A stretch of 11,686 nucleotides of DNA from Oribacterium sp. (GCA_017940955.1 JAGAXP010000003.1:1-11686), one strand, 5' to 3'; counted from the first letter of the stretch, positions 1 through 6,963 are shown. Notes: a model not told the origin generated them from the letters alone. Made by a program: numbers and translations.

Positions 1-138
1 GAAATCAAATACTATGGATGATATATCACTTCCTATTTCTGCAAGCTCAGCCTCCAGCTCAGGCGCGGACTGTGTATCAAGCCATCCTTTCAAGGCCAAA
101 GTAACTGTATCGCCCTCAACGATTTTTTCAATTTCCAT
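1..138 (-). CDS. STAS-domain anti-sigma factor antagonist (partial, N-terminal 46 codons)
   Basis: This is the 5' end of a minus-strand gene that runs off the left edge. It starts at ATG (136-138) behind a strong AGGAGG (145-150). The 46 visible residues begin MEIEKIVEGDTVTLALKG and continue WLDTQSAPELEAEL, then a hydrophobic strand, SSIVFDF. This is the opening of a STAS fold as in SpoIIAA/RsbV: a beta strand, the G-x-L-D-T-x-x-A-P-x-L signature, a helix, then the strand before the regulatory Ser. Proteins of this family sequester an anti-sigma kinase when dephosphorylated. The phosphorylatable Ser/Thr and the rest of the domain lie outside the window, so partner and pathway cannot be given. 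I am confident of the family and not of the role. The gene is divergent from the chemoreceptor gene at 469. Confidence 0.82.
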   Translation of the reverse strand, partial: MEIEKIVEGDTVTLALKGWLDTQSAPELEAELAEIGSDISSIVFDF

Positions 139-450
139 GTTCCCCCTCCTGTAACAATTAATAAACTATAAAAATCATAAATAAAACACTTTATTATTAT
201 ACATCATACCACTCTGCCCTTCCATATCATAGATAACATCACCTATGCTGCAGAATCTTATGAGGTTAGTGTCAAAAGTATTTGCCGCTCAACGATAACG
301 CCACCGCACACATTCGTGTGCAATGTTCTGTATCTTCTTATTACAGATCAAGCCAAATGAATCTTATTTATACTCTGTATGAGCCGAAGAAAATAGTGTC
401 CTGATGATACTTTTTGAGCATTTCAATTTGTTTAAGTCCGGTAACAATGA
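139..450. other. Divergent intergenic region, no gene seen
   Basis: About 330 bases lie between the STAS gene and the chemoreceptor start. I see no credible ORF. Visible elements are: a TATAAT on the minus strand at 196-201, a possible -10 for the STAS gene with no good -35; a TATACT on the plus strand at 369-374, a possible -10 for the chemoreceptor gene, again with a poor -35; and a perfect 6-bp inverted repeat, GCACAC at 306-311 and GTGTGC at 316-321 with a 4-nt loop, which could be an operator or a small hairpin. A sequence GCCGAAGA (383-390) faintly resembles a sigma-28 -10 box, but no TAAA box stands at the right distance. Confidence 0.5.
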
Positions 451-468
451 ATGAAAGGAATTCGAGCC

Positions 469-2598
469 ATGAAAGAAAAAACGTCACCCAAAAAAAGTTA
501 TGCGCCAAAAAACTGGCTAAAAAACCTGCGGTTAAACACCCGTCTTAGTCTCATCATCGGTGTATTTACACTGCTCATTTTTATTCTGCTGAATATAGTT
601 GTCAACAGACTGTTTACCAATGTCATGGATCGCATGACCAGCCGTAGCATCCAGGATATCTGCGCAAAAAATGTAGGCGATATTCGTTCCATAGTGGAAA
701 GAAATGATGTCCTGGCGAAGCCCCTGGTAGAATCCATTAAAACCATGCTGGATAAGTCTGACGATGGAGAAAAGCTTTATCCCAGTATCGTTGATCCGAA
801 CGTAAATCTTACAGAAATTCGTGCTGACGAGGAAACAGTTATCAAAAATGATCTTTGGGCTATTGTTGATTCCAACGATAACATAGAGGGCGCCGGTGTT
901 TTCTTTAATGAAAATATGTTCACAGAGGACATTCCATTTTATGAGCCCTTCGTAACAAGTGATGATCTGGTAAATCAGACTGTGGGAACATTATCATATG
1001 ACCTTTTTAAGGACATGGACTATTTCACAAGGGCAGGCTCTCTCAACCAGACTATCTACGGTATTCCGTTTAAGAGCGATGTTACAGGAAATATGATCAT
1101 CCCTGCTGCATATCCCATCGTTAAAGATGACGTATTTGTTGGGGTTGTATGCATTGATATCTCCACAAAGGTGTTTGATTCCATGCTGGTAAGTGACAGA
1201 GATACTTATGAGAGCCTCACCGTAGAGCTTGATACCGGTGACCAGTACGTTGTCTACTCAAACAATAAGGATTCTGAAGGAAAGCATTTCTCTGATCTGC
1301 TTCCTGCCGCATCAGTAGAATTCTATAAAGAAAAATTCGGTGCCGGAAAGGCATTTATGCGTGAAAATACCGGCGTGCGCCGTTACTACACACCTGTGCA
1401 GGTAGGCGGTGAAACCTGGTGGGTACATACTGCAGTCACTGTAGAAGAGCTCATGCGGGATATCAACCAGCTGACCTTTACACTTACCATCATTCAGATG
1501 GCGGCACTCGTCATGCTCCTCGTACTGCTTTCCTTCCTGCTCAGGAGATCCTTAAAGCCACTGGAGGATCTGGCAGTTATAGCCGACAATGTTTCCAACG
1601 GTGTTTTAAAGGCTGAGGTTGATTACAGTTATAACGACGAAATCGGACGCCTTGCCAACAGTATGCGCAATATGATCACCCGTTTCCGTCAGATCATTGA
1701 GAATCTGGGGAACAAGCTTCAAGAGATGTCCAACGGAAATCTTCAGATAGAAAACCACGAAACAGACATTTTTGTCGGAGATTTCGCACCGCTTCTCCAG
1801 TCCATGGATGTCATCACTGAAAAGCTTAATGCTACCATGAAAGACATACGCAAGGCCTCCATGAGAGTCAACGATAGTTCCGATCAGGTTGCATCCGGTG
1901 CCCAGGCTCTGGCCCAGGGCGCTACAGAACAGGCTTCCTCTGTTGAAGATCTCACCAATGAAATGAGTAAGATAAATGAGGGCATAAGCAAGACCAGTGA
2001 AAAGACCGTACATGCCAACAATTTAAGCCGTGAAGGAAGTGCCGCGGTAGATGAATCCAACAAGCGTATGGAAGAACTCACACAGGCTATGGATGCCATC
2101 ATGGCCAAATCAAAGGAAATCGGTGCCATCATCAAGACTATCGATTCCATCGCTTTCCAGACCAACATACTTGCTCTCAATGCAGCTGTAGAGGCCGCAA
2201 GAGCCGGAGTTGCAGGAAAAGGCTTTGCTGTTGTTGCTGATGAGGTCGGTAATCTGGCCCATAAATCAGCTGAGGCGGCAAAGTCTACTGCCAGCCTCAT
2301 ACAGGACGCCCTGGATGCCATAGAACGTGGCGGTGAAATCACAAAGGTAACTGCTGAATCATTGATACATGCTGCAGAAAGCACCGATCAGGTAACAGCG
2401 CTCATCGATGAAATAGCCGTTGCCATGAATGAACAGACCACAGCAGTCAATAAAGTATCCCAGGGTCTCGGAAATATTTCTTCCGTTGTCCAGACCAATT
2501 CCGCTACTTCTCAGGAAAGTGCAGCAGCTTCGAATGAGCTTAGTAACCAGGCTAGTCAGATGAATAAACTGATCGAAAGATTCCGGCTGAAGAATTGA
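469..2598 (+). CDS. Methyl-accepting chemotaxis protein with dCache-type sensor and HAMP
   Basis: Transmembrane chemoreceptor that signals to CheA/CheW. Numbered from an upstream in-frame ATG at 451: cytoplasmic basic N-terminus (1-31), TM1 about 33-51, a large extracytoplasmic sensor (about 55-338) with dCache-like features such as YPIVKDDVFVGVVCIDIS at 221-238, TM2 about 341-364, HAMP about 365-418, a second HAMP-like stretch (about 420-466, SNGNLQIENHETDIFVGDF), then the signalling coiled coil to 715. The near-invariant hairpin tip is at about 566-605, including AFQTNILALNAAVEAARAG and KGFAVVADEV. There is no C-terminal NWETF-type CheR tether. I chose ATG 469 because AAAGGA (454-459) lies 9 nt before it, whereas ATG 451 has no ribosome binding site; the 469 product has 709 residues. 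The ligand cannot be read from the sequence; dCache domains often bind amino acids, but that is only a family tendency. Confidence 0.96.
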   Translation: MKEKTSPKKSYAPKNWLKNLRLNTRLSLIIGVFTLLIFILLNIVVNRLFTNVMDRMTSRSIQDICAKNVGDIRSIVERNDVLAKPLVESIKTMLDKSDDGEKLYPSIVDPNVNLTEIRADEETVIKNDLWAIVDSNDNIEGAGVFFNENMFTEDIPFYEPFVTSDDLVNQTVGTLSYDLFKDMDYFTRAGSLNQTIYGIPFKSDVTGNMIIPAAYPIVKDDVFVGVVCIDISTKVFDSMLVSDRDTYESLTVELDTGDQYVVYSNNKDSEGKHFSDLLPAASVEFYKEKFGAGKAFMRENTGVRRYYTPVQVGGETWWVHTAVTVEELMRDINQLTFTLTIIQMAALVMLLVLLSFLLRRSLKPLEDLAVIADNVSNGVLKAEVDYSYNDEIGRLANSMRNMITRFRQIIENLGNKLQEMSNGNLQIENHETDIFVGDFAPLLQSMDVITEKLNATMKDIRKASMRVNDSSDQVASGAQALAQGATEQASSVEDLTNEMSKINEGISKTSEKTVHANNLSREGSAAVDESNKRMEELTQAMDAIMAKSKEIGAIIKTIDSIAFQTNILALNAAVEAARAGVAGKGFAVVADEVGNLAHKSAEAAKSTASLIQDALDAIERGGEITKVTAESLIHAAESTDQVTALIDEIAVAMNEQTTAVNKVSQGLGNISSVVQTNSATSQESAAASNELSNQASQMNKLIERFRLKN

Positions 2599-2764
2599 CT
2601 TCATGACATGCACCACATGTCTCGTGGCAGATTCAAAGACCTGTCATGCAGCACCCGCCTTTACGAAGCAAATTCTAATAGGATGACGTTCCCGGCAACC
2701 AATAGCGCGATGCGTTCCGATATCAGCTTTTGGCATTGAGATTCAGCCTTATAAAATGTATCAG
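2599..2764. other. Non-coding stretch after the chemoreceptor, unexplained
   Basis: Between the chemoreceptor stop and the terminator at 2765 no credible gene is visible. The stretch has small inverted repeats: GACATG (2605-2610) with CATGTC (2616-2621), CCAC (2613-2616) with GTGG (2624-2627) in an overlapping arrangement, and AGCGC (2704-2708) with GCGTT (2712-2716). It contains CCCGGCAACC at 2691-2700, which recalls the S-box riboswitch core, but the rest of that riboswitch is not recognisable. It may be a long 3' UTR, a small RNA, or decayed sequence. Confidence 0.4.
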
Positions 2765-2801
2765 AGTGGGTATGGTCCTAAGATCATACCCACTTTTTGT
2801 T
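2765..2801 (+). terminator. Intrinsic terminator downstream of the chemoreceptor gene
   Basis: A perfect 10-bp stem, AGTGGGTATG (2765-2774) with CATACCCACT (2785-2794), is extended by three more inner pairs (one G-T) to a 4-nt loop CTAA (2778-2781). TTTTTGTT follows. It ends transcription from the left and insulates the dehydrogenase promoter. It lies 166 nt beyond the chemoreceptor stop. Confidence 0.88.
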
Positions 2802-2820
2802 GTATAAGTAGACAAAAAAG

Positions 2821-2834
2821 GTGAACCGGTTTAC
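2821..2834. promoter_or_regulatory. Putative LacI-family operator
   Basis: GTGAACCGGTTTAC is a 14-bp palindrome with one mismatched pair and the central CG typical of LacI/GalR-family operators. It lies upstream of the dehydrogenase promoter at 2885-2913, fitting a sugar-acid-responsive LacI-type regulator. The regulator is not in the window. Identification is by resemblance only. Confidence 0.5.
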
Positions 2835-2853
2835 AACACTTTTCACAAAGTTT

Positions 2854-2867
2854 TGAAATCGCTTACA
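2854..2867. promoter_or_regulatory. cre-like site (CcpA-type)
   Basis: TGAAATCGCTTACA matches the catabolite-responsive element pattern TGWAANCGNTNWCA at every fixed position. It ends 17 bp before the -35 box of the dehydrogenase gene and its centre is 33 bp from that of the palindrome at 2821-2834. It could be bound by CcpA or by the same LacI-family protein as the first site. Confidence 0.5.
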
Positions 2868-2884
2868 TTTTTTGCCCCAAACCC

Positions 2885-2913
2885 TTGAATCGGCTTTGTG
2901 AATAATCTATCAT
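2885..2913 (+). promoter_or_regulatory. Sigma-A-type promoter of the gluconate 5-dehydrogenase gene
   Basis: TTGAAT (2885-2890), a 17-bp spacer, then TATCAT (2908-2913). The transcription start would fall near 2920, giving a 5' UTR of about 25 nt with AGGAG at 2933-2937, 8 nt before ATG 2946. This excludes the in-frame GTG at 2898 as start, because it would lie upstream of the mRNA 5' end. Confidence 0.65.
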
Positions 2914-2945
2914 TAATACAGATCTTAAAAAAAGGAGATAATATC

Positions 2946-3818
2946 ATGGCAGGAATTTTAGATAAATTCAGACTTGACGGCAAGGTTGCATGGGTAACCG
3001 GAGCATCTTACGGACTTGGACTCGCTTATGCAAAGGCATTTGCAGAAGCAGGCGCAAAGAAGGTTGTTTTCAACGACATCAATCAGGAGCTCGTTGACAG
3101 AGGTCTCGCTGAGTACAAGAAGGCAGGAATCGACGCTTACGGAGCTGTATGTGACGTAACAAACGAGGAGCAGGTCAACGCTTTCGTAAAGGACGTAGAG
3201 GAGAAGTTCGGCGGTATCGATATCCTCGTTAACAACGCCGGAATCATCAAGAGAATCCCTATGACAGAGATGACAAAGCAGCAGTGGGATCAGGTTATCA
3301 ATGTTGACCTCACAGGTCCTTTCCTTTGCTCAAAGGCTGTTCTTCCAAAGATGATCGAGAAGAAGTCAGGAAAGATCATCAATGCTTGTTCCATGATGTC
3401 AGAGCTTGGACGTGAGACAGTATCAGCATACGCTGCTGCAAAGGGCGGCCTCAAGATGCTCACAAAGAACATATGCTCAGAGTACGGCCAGTACAACATC
3501 CAGTGCAATGCTATCGGACCCGGATACATCGCTACACCTCAGACAGCTGCTCTTCGTGAGAAGCAGGCTGACGGTTCCATGGCTCCATTCGATCGTTTCA
3601 TCCGTTCAAAGACACCTGCACAGAGATGGGGCGAGACAGAGGATCTTCAGGGTCTTGCTGTATTCCTTGCTTCACCTGCATCAGATTTCATCAACGGACA
3701 GGTAGTTTATATCGACGGCGGTATCCTCGCTTACATCGGTCAGGATCCAAGCCAGCTTGATGAGTCAAAGTTCCAGGAAGTTACAGGCGTTGAAGAAGTT
3801 AACGTTGTAGACAAATAA
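2946..3818 (+). CDS. idnO: Gluconate 5-dehydrogenase (classical SDR family)
   Basis: NAD(P)H-dependent short-chain dehydrogenase that interconverts D-gluconate and 5-keto-D-gluconate in the cytoplasm. Seen in the 290-residue product: nucleotide-binding TGASYGLG (18-25), D44 in VFNDIN, NNAG (96-99), and catalytic S149, Y162 and K166 in the S...YxxxK arrangement. GPGYIATP (191-198) and DGGILAYIG near the end also fit. The stretches MMSELGRETVSAYAAAKGG and FNDINQELVDRG are, from memory, nearly the same in the Streptococcus suis enzyme, which favours gluconate 5-dehydrogenase over KduD (2-deoxy-D-gluconate 3-dehydrogenase), the main alternative. After YIG there is an extra acidic tail of about 25 residues. 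Almost all lysine codons are AAG and most isoleucine codons ATC, unlike the neighbours, suggesting high expression. The gene appears to be monocistronic, between its own promoter and terminator. Confidence 0.9.
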   Translation: MAGILDKFRLDGKVAWVTGASYGLGLAYAKAFAEAGAKKVVFNDINQELVDRGLAEYKKAGIDAYGAVCDVTNEEQVNAFVKDVEEKFGGIDILVNNAGIIKRIPMTEMTKQQWDQVINVDLTGPFLCSKAVLPKMIEKKSGKIINACSMMSELGRETVSAYAAAKGGLKMLTKNICSEYGQYNIQCNAIGPGYIATPQTAALREKQADGSMAPFDRFIRSKTPAQRWGETEDLQGLAVFLASPASDFINGQVVYIDGGILAYIGQDPSQLDESKFQEVTGVEEVNVVDK

Positions 3819-3834
3819 GAATTGGCTCATTTTA

Positions 3835-3887
3835 CCCTTAATATGACTGACATTTTATAGATTGTTTTAAAACACCCCTAATATGAC
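3835..3887. repeat. Short direct repeat, two copies of CCCyTAATATGAC
   Basis: CCCTTAATATGAC at 3835-3847 and CCCTAATATGAC at 3876-3887 (one base shorter) lie about 40 nt apart in the spacer between the dehydrogenase stop and its terminator. Function unknown; possibly chance. Confidence 0.35.
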
Positions 3888-3892
3888 GAAAC

Positions 3893-3938
3893 AAAGCTCC
3901 CGCTTTATCAACTTTCTGATAAAGCGGGAGCTTTATTT
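3893..3938. terminator. Bidirectional terminator between the dehydrogenase gene and the pilus operon
   Basis: A perfect 18-bp stem (3893-3910 with 3917-3934) closes a 6-nt loop ACTTTC. On the plus strand it is followed by ATTTAT after a CTTT end; on the minus strand by GTTTCG after CTTT. It lies 74 nt after the dehydrogenase stop and about 100 nt after the end of the last sortase gene on the other strand, so it probably serves both convergent units. Confidence 0.9.
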
Positions 3939-4036
3939 ATGATGTAAGCACATAGCCCACGAGAGTGTTGGGTGGTGTCATCGGCAAATGACAAATGCTA
4001 TCGAAACTCACATCTTAATTACTGTCCATATGAAAT

Positions 4037-4783
4037 CTACGGCACGAGACGTCCAAGCATAACTGCCCTTCCGTTGGTGCTTGCATCCACACAGGTAGAC
4101 ATGGCGATGATTCTGTCATCGGATGTAACCTCCATATCCTCATGGATATGGAGAGCATTATTCTTTACAAAGTCAATAAATTCGGAAAAACCGGCTTCTG
4201 ATTGTTTATCCGCCAAAACAAAAATATGGTCATCATAGGCATTCGTCTCGAGACACGCCCAAAGCTCTACCTTACAGGTCGTGTCCGGAAGATACAGTGT
4301 TCCTGTTCTGTGCTCATCGAAATATCCTTCGTTAAGGAACTCCATGATATCGCCGAACATGGCACCGTTGTCCATATGATGTCCGTAGATCAGGTTGTAT
4401 CTGTCACTGAAGTCACGTTTGTTCTGAGCCGCAAGGAATATGGCTCCGGACAATGAAAATTCTCCATACAGGTCCTTATTCACATATTCCATATCATTTT
4501 CACCCTGGAGAAGAGGATAATCGATGTGCGTATCATCGATGACCAGCCAGCCGAGAACATCTTCATTTATGGCCATAAGCTCCTCAAGGGTAGGATTGTC
4601 CTCTCCCTGCTGTCCGGATGGCTTGAATTTAAGCAGCTCACCGTTTGGAAATGCTCCTCTGTAGACATTGTAGGTGTCCCACAGCGCATAGCCGCTGTAG
4701 CTCATAGCCACCACAACGAACATGGCAACTAAAAGATTCAATATTCTATTTCCGGCTCTTGCCACAAAAGATATAGTATCCAA
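4037..4783 (-). CDS. srtB: Class B sortase, distal copy (pilus operon)
   Basis: Membrane-bound cysteine transpeptidase that cuts a sorting signal and joins the protein to an amine acceptor. In the 248-residue product a signal anchor spans about 14-35. Catalytic residues are H135 in LIYGHHMDNGAMFG, C231 in MSTCVDASTNGRAV and R239. The spacing and the YGHxMxNGxMF pattern are those of class B. The start is TTG at 4781-4783, supported by AGAGG (4791-4795) 7 nt upstream; later ATG codons would cut into the anchor. It is closely similar along its whole length to the sortase at 6211-6963, so the two are a duplicated pair. It is last in the operon, 202 nt after the second pilin gene, behind a hairpin at 4875-4912. 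Being next to the QTGD-type pilin, it could be the wall-anchoring enzyme, but which sortase does what cannot be told from sequence. Confidence 0.93.
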   Translation of the reverse strand: MDTISFVARAGNRILNLLVAMFVVVAMSYSGYALWDTYNVYRGAFPNGELLKFKPSGQQGEDNPTLEELMAINEDVLGWLVIDDTHIDYPLLQGENDMEYVNKDLYGEFSLSGAIFLAAQNKRDFSDRYNLIYGHHMDNGAMFGDIMEFLNEGYFDEHRTGTLYLPDTTCKVELWACLETNAYDDHIFVLADKQSEAGFSEFIDFVKNNALHIHEDMEVTSDDRIIAMSTCVDASTNGRAVMLGRLVP

Positions 4784-4874
4784 ATTATTTCCTCTTAGAT
4801 GTGCGTATCAAACATTCCTGCAGCTAACTGTAAGGTCTGCCGCACTCATTCATTACAATAGGCTGATATGTTAA

Positions 4875-4912
4875 AGGAGCATCGACATCCGTAAATGAAT
4901 GGCAATGCCCCT
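4875..4912 (-). other. Stem-loop in the leader of the distal sortase gene
   Basis: On the minus strand AGGGGCAT (4912-4905) pairs with ATGCTCCT (4882-4875), with one G-T pair. A symmetric 3-nt internal loop follows, then CATTC pairs with GGATG around the loop ATTTAC. Only TTTAA follows, so it is a poor terminator and more likely an mRNA processing, stability or attenuation element between the second pilin and the sortase. The rest of the 4784-4985 gap holds no convincing gene. Confidence 0.5.
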
Positions 4913-4985
4913 GTTAAAGGCGATCAGCTCGCTTTACTATCCAAACTTTTTATGGTACAGGACCCGTTCACTTCTTCAATCAGAA

Positions 4986-6197
4986 TCAGTTCATTCTTCG
5001 TCTTATGAATTCTCTGGTCCATCCTACAAGAACTGCAATTGCAGCAAGGAAGCAAAGTGCCGAAACCATCATGAAACTGTTATCACCGGTCTGAACCGCA
5101 CCTCTGGCAGCTCCAAGAACCTCTCCGACAGGGGAGTTGTTTATCATCTCACGGGTCGCACCAAGTACTTCACCGACAGGACTGTTATCGATGGCCTCTC
5201 TTACTGCACCGAGAACACTGCCCTCAGAAGAATCTGAAGCATTATCATATCCTGATGCTCCGGCAGATGAGCCGCCACCGGAGGATGAACCGCCGCCGGA
5301 GGATGAACCGCCACCGGATGTGCTTCCTGAGCCTGAAGTGCCCGCCGAATAGTGATTCGTAAAGGTGATTGAATCAAGGTTCTCTGAACCCTTGGTTATG
5401 ATTCTTGTAGCAACAAGCTTTCCATCAATCTTCTCTACTATTGCCTTTACCGTAAATACCGTATCATCGTATGTGAATCCCTTTGTTCCGTCGTTTTCCT
5501 CAAGAACAGTGTAAGTATAAGTTCCTTCCTTCTCGTAATAGATGTTTCCGAACTCATAGGAACCTACACCGGTCTCAATGGTCTTCTTTCCATCAGAGCT
5601 TCCCTCCATCATCGGGAATGTCTTGTCATCTGCTCTCATGGTAAAATGGAACTTCACATCATCCGGAGCTGTGCCTGAATCATTGATAACAACCTTGTTT
5701 ACAGGAGGATCAATAAAGCATGGCTCATATACATTAACGAACTCAGCAGCTTCCTGCTTCTTCGTTGAATCTTCATCTTTATAAACCTTGACTACGGAAG
5801 CCTTTAAACCACCGTTTTCATCATTCTCTACAAATACAACAGCAGTATACACTGTTTCATCGTATACATAAGCGTCTGTACTTCCTGCTGTCTGTCTGAT
5901 CTCATATCTGAAATCCACAGGCTTTGTAAAGGTCTTCGTGAACTCAGCCTCAACTGTTTCACCCTTCTTTGCCTTCACTGTGATCGATGTCTGATCAAAC
6001 TCCTCAGCATCGTCCAGCGGTGTCATCGCTATGATAACATCCTCCGAGGAAGCCTTCTCTCCCTCCATGGTGACCTTTACGGGAATCTTTACATCCGTTT
6101 GATAATTTGTTGCTGCAAATGCACTAATGTTAAGAAGCAAAGCAAACAACCAAAAAAGGAATGCTCCTATATAGCTTTTTCTAAATACCCTACTCAT
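4986..6197 (-). CDS. Second pilin with two isopeptide-type domains, Ser/Gly stalk and QTGD sorting signal (probable base or anchor subunit)
   Basis: Exported pilus subunit of 403 residues from ATG 6195-6197, which lies 9 nt after GGAGG (6207-6211). An in-frame GTG at 6201-6203 is only 3 nt from that box and less likely. The box shares a base with the stop codon of the sortase gene upstream, suggesting translational coupling. Signal peptide about 1-28 (ends SAFA). Two FctA/Spy0128-like beta domains follow, about 33-157 (ends EFVNVYE) and 163-283 (candidate isopeptide residues K168, E233 or E234, N281 in ITFTNHY). Then a Ser/Gly linker (about 285-315), three VLGA repeats (328-372), QTGD (369-372), a hydrophobic segment and an RRR tail. 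The flexible stalk and non-PTG signal differ from the major pilin, so I infer a wall-proximal or terminating role. Confidence 0.85.
   Translation of the reverse strand: MSRVFRKSYIGAFLFWLFALLLNISAFAATNYQTDVKIPVKVTMEGEKASSEDVIIAMTPLDDAEEFDQTSITVKAKKGETVEAEFTKTFTKPVDFRYEIRQTAGSTDAYVYDETVYTAVVFVENDENGGLKASVVKVYKDEDSTKKQEAAEFVNVYEPCFIDPPVNKVVINDSGTAPDDVKFHFTMRADDKTFPMMEGSSDGKKTIETGVGSYEFGNIYYEKEGTYTYTVLEENDGTKGFTYDDTVFTVKAIVEKIDGKLVATRIITKGSENLDSITFTNHYSAGTSGSGSTSGGGSSSGGGSSSGGGSSAGASGYDNASDSSEGSVLGAVREAIDNSPVGEVLGATREMINNSPVGEVLGAARGAVQTGDNSFMMVSALCFLAAIAVLVGWTREFIRRRMN
5082..5216 (-). repeat. In-gene tandem repeat encoding VLGA units
   Basis: Encodes residues 328-372 of the second pilin: VLGAVREAIDNSPVGE, VLGATREMINNSPVGE, then VLGAARGAVQTGD. 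The first two units are 16 residues and differ at 3 positions; the third runs straight into the sorting motif. Confidence 0.8.
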
Positions 6198-6210
6198 CTT
6201 CACGAGCCTC

Positions 6211-6963
6211 CTAACCAGTTTGCTCTGTTGTAACGATACGGCCTAAAACAACCGCACGACCATTCGTTGCTGCATCGACACAAGTCGATAAACTGATAAT
6301 TCTATCCTCTGCTGTCACACCTATATCCCTGTAATGTGTAGCAGCTTCTTTCACATAATCCTGAAATGCGCCCATATCCGAATTGTTCTTCGTGATATCG
6401 TAGATGAAACTCTGGTATGCATCACACTCAACTATAGCATACAGCTCGATATCATAAGTTCCTTCCGGAAGGAACAGCTTTCCGGTCCGGTGTTTGTCAA
6501 AGTAATCCTCAGCTATGAACTCCATGACGTCACCAAACATACCGCCATTGTCCATATGATGTCCGTATACAAGGTTATAAGGATCACTGAAATCCGGCTT
6601 ATTGTAAGCCGATATAAAGACCGCTCCGGAAAGTGAGAACTCACCGTAAACGTCCTTGTTGACATACTCCATGTCATCCTGCCCCTGGAGTACAGGATAG
6701 TCGATATGAGTATCGTCTATGGTTAACCATGCCTTAACATCTTTGTTAATGGCTCTTAATTCTTCAAATGTGGGAGCATTGGAAGCTCCACCCATACCCG
6801 GTTTTAACTTCAGAAGGTCACTTGACACGAATGCTCCGCTGTAGGTGACATATACATCCCAAAGAGAATAACCGCCATACGCAAGCATCGACAATATCAT
6901 GATTGAAGCTATAAATCCAAGTATCTGATTGCCGACTCTGGCCAATGTTGCCGCTCTCTCCAT
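6211..6963 (-). CDS. srtB: Class B sortase, proximal copy (pilus operon)
   Basis: Membrane-anchored sortase of 250 residues with signal anchor about 12-35. Catalytic H135 is in LVYGHHMDNGGMFG, C228 in LSTCVDAATNGRAVVLG, and R236. It starts at ATG 6961-6963 with GGGGAGG at 6968-6974; the 4-nt gap is short but the box is strong. The gene follows the major pilin after 154 nt containing a long stem-loop (7000-7077), and its stop overlaps the ribosome binding site of the second pilin. Next to an FctA-like pilin and a SipA-like protein, it is the best candidate for the polymerising sortase, as class B-type enzymes build FctA pili in streptococci. The other copy (4037-4783) could equally do this. 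Confidence 0.94.
   Translation of the reverse strand: MERAATLARVGNQILGFIASIMILSMLAYGGYSLWDVYVTYSGAFVSSDLLKLKPGMGGASNAPTFEELRAINKDVKAWLTIDDTHIDYPVLQGQDDMEYVNKDVYGEFSLSGAVFISAYNKPDFSDPYNLVYGHHMDNGGMFGDVMEFIAEDYFDKHRTGKLFLPEGTYDIELYAIVECDAYQSFIYDITKNNSDMGAFQDYVKEAATHYRDIGVTAEDRIISLSTCVDAATNGRAVVLGRIVTTEQTG

Noticed and set aside
383..390. Sigma-28 flagellar promoter for the chemoreceptor (GCCGAAGA)
   Set aside because: Only part of the -10 box matches and no TAAA-type -35 box is found at 14-16 bp.
1606..2384. Long minus-strand open frames opposite the chemoreceptor (up to 166 codons)
   Set aside because: They are antisense shadows of the conserved signalling domain, whose hairpin-tip sequence is unmistakable on the plus strand.
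2676..2725. S-box (SAM-I) riboswitch, because of GGATGA...CCCGGCAACC followed by TGCGTTCC
   Set aside because: The 5' P1/P2 strand with the AGAG and GGAGGGA boxes is missing, the P2 arms do not pair, and no methionine or SAM gene follows. Only one motif matches.
3976..3993. Hairpin TGTCAT-CGGCAA-ATGACA near the end of the sortase operon as a separate terminator
   Set aside because: Only 6 bp, without a T-run on either strand; the 18-bp stem at 3893-3934 explains termination.
4895..5008. 37-codon plus-strand ORF starting ATG at 4895 in the gap between the second pilin and the distal sortase
   Set aside because: The ribosome binding site is too far away (GGAG about 15 nt upstream), it overlaps the pilin 3' end on the other strand, and the composition is not protein-like.
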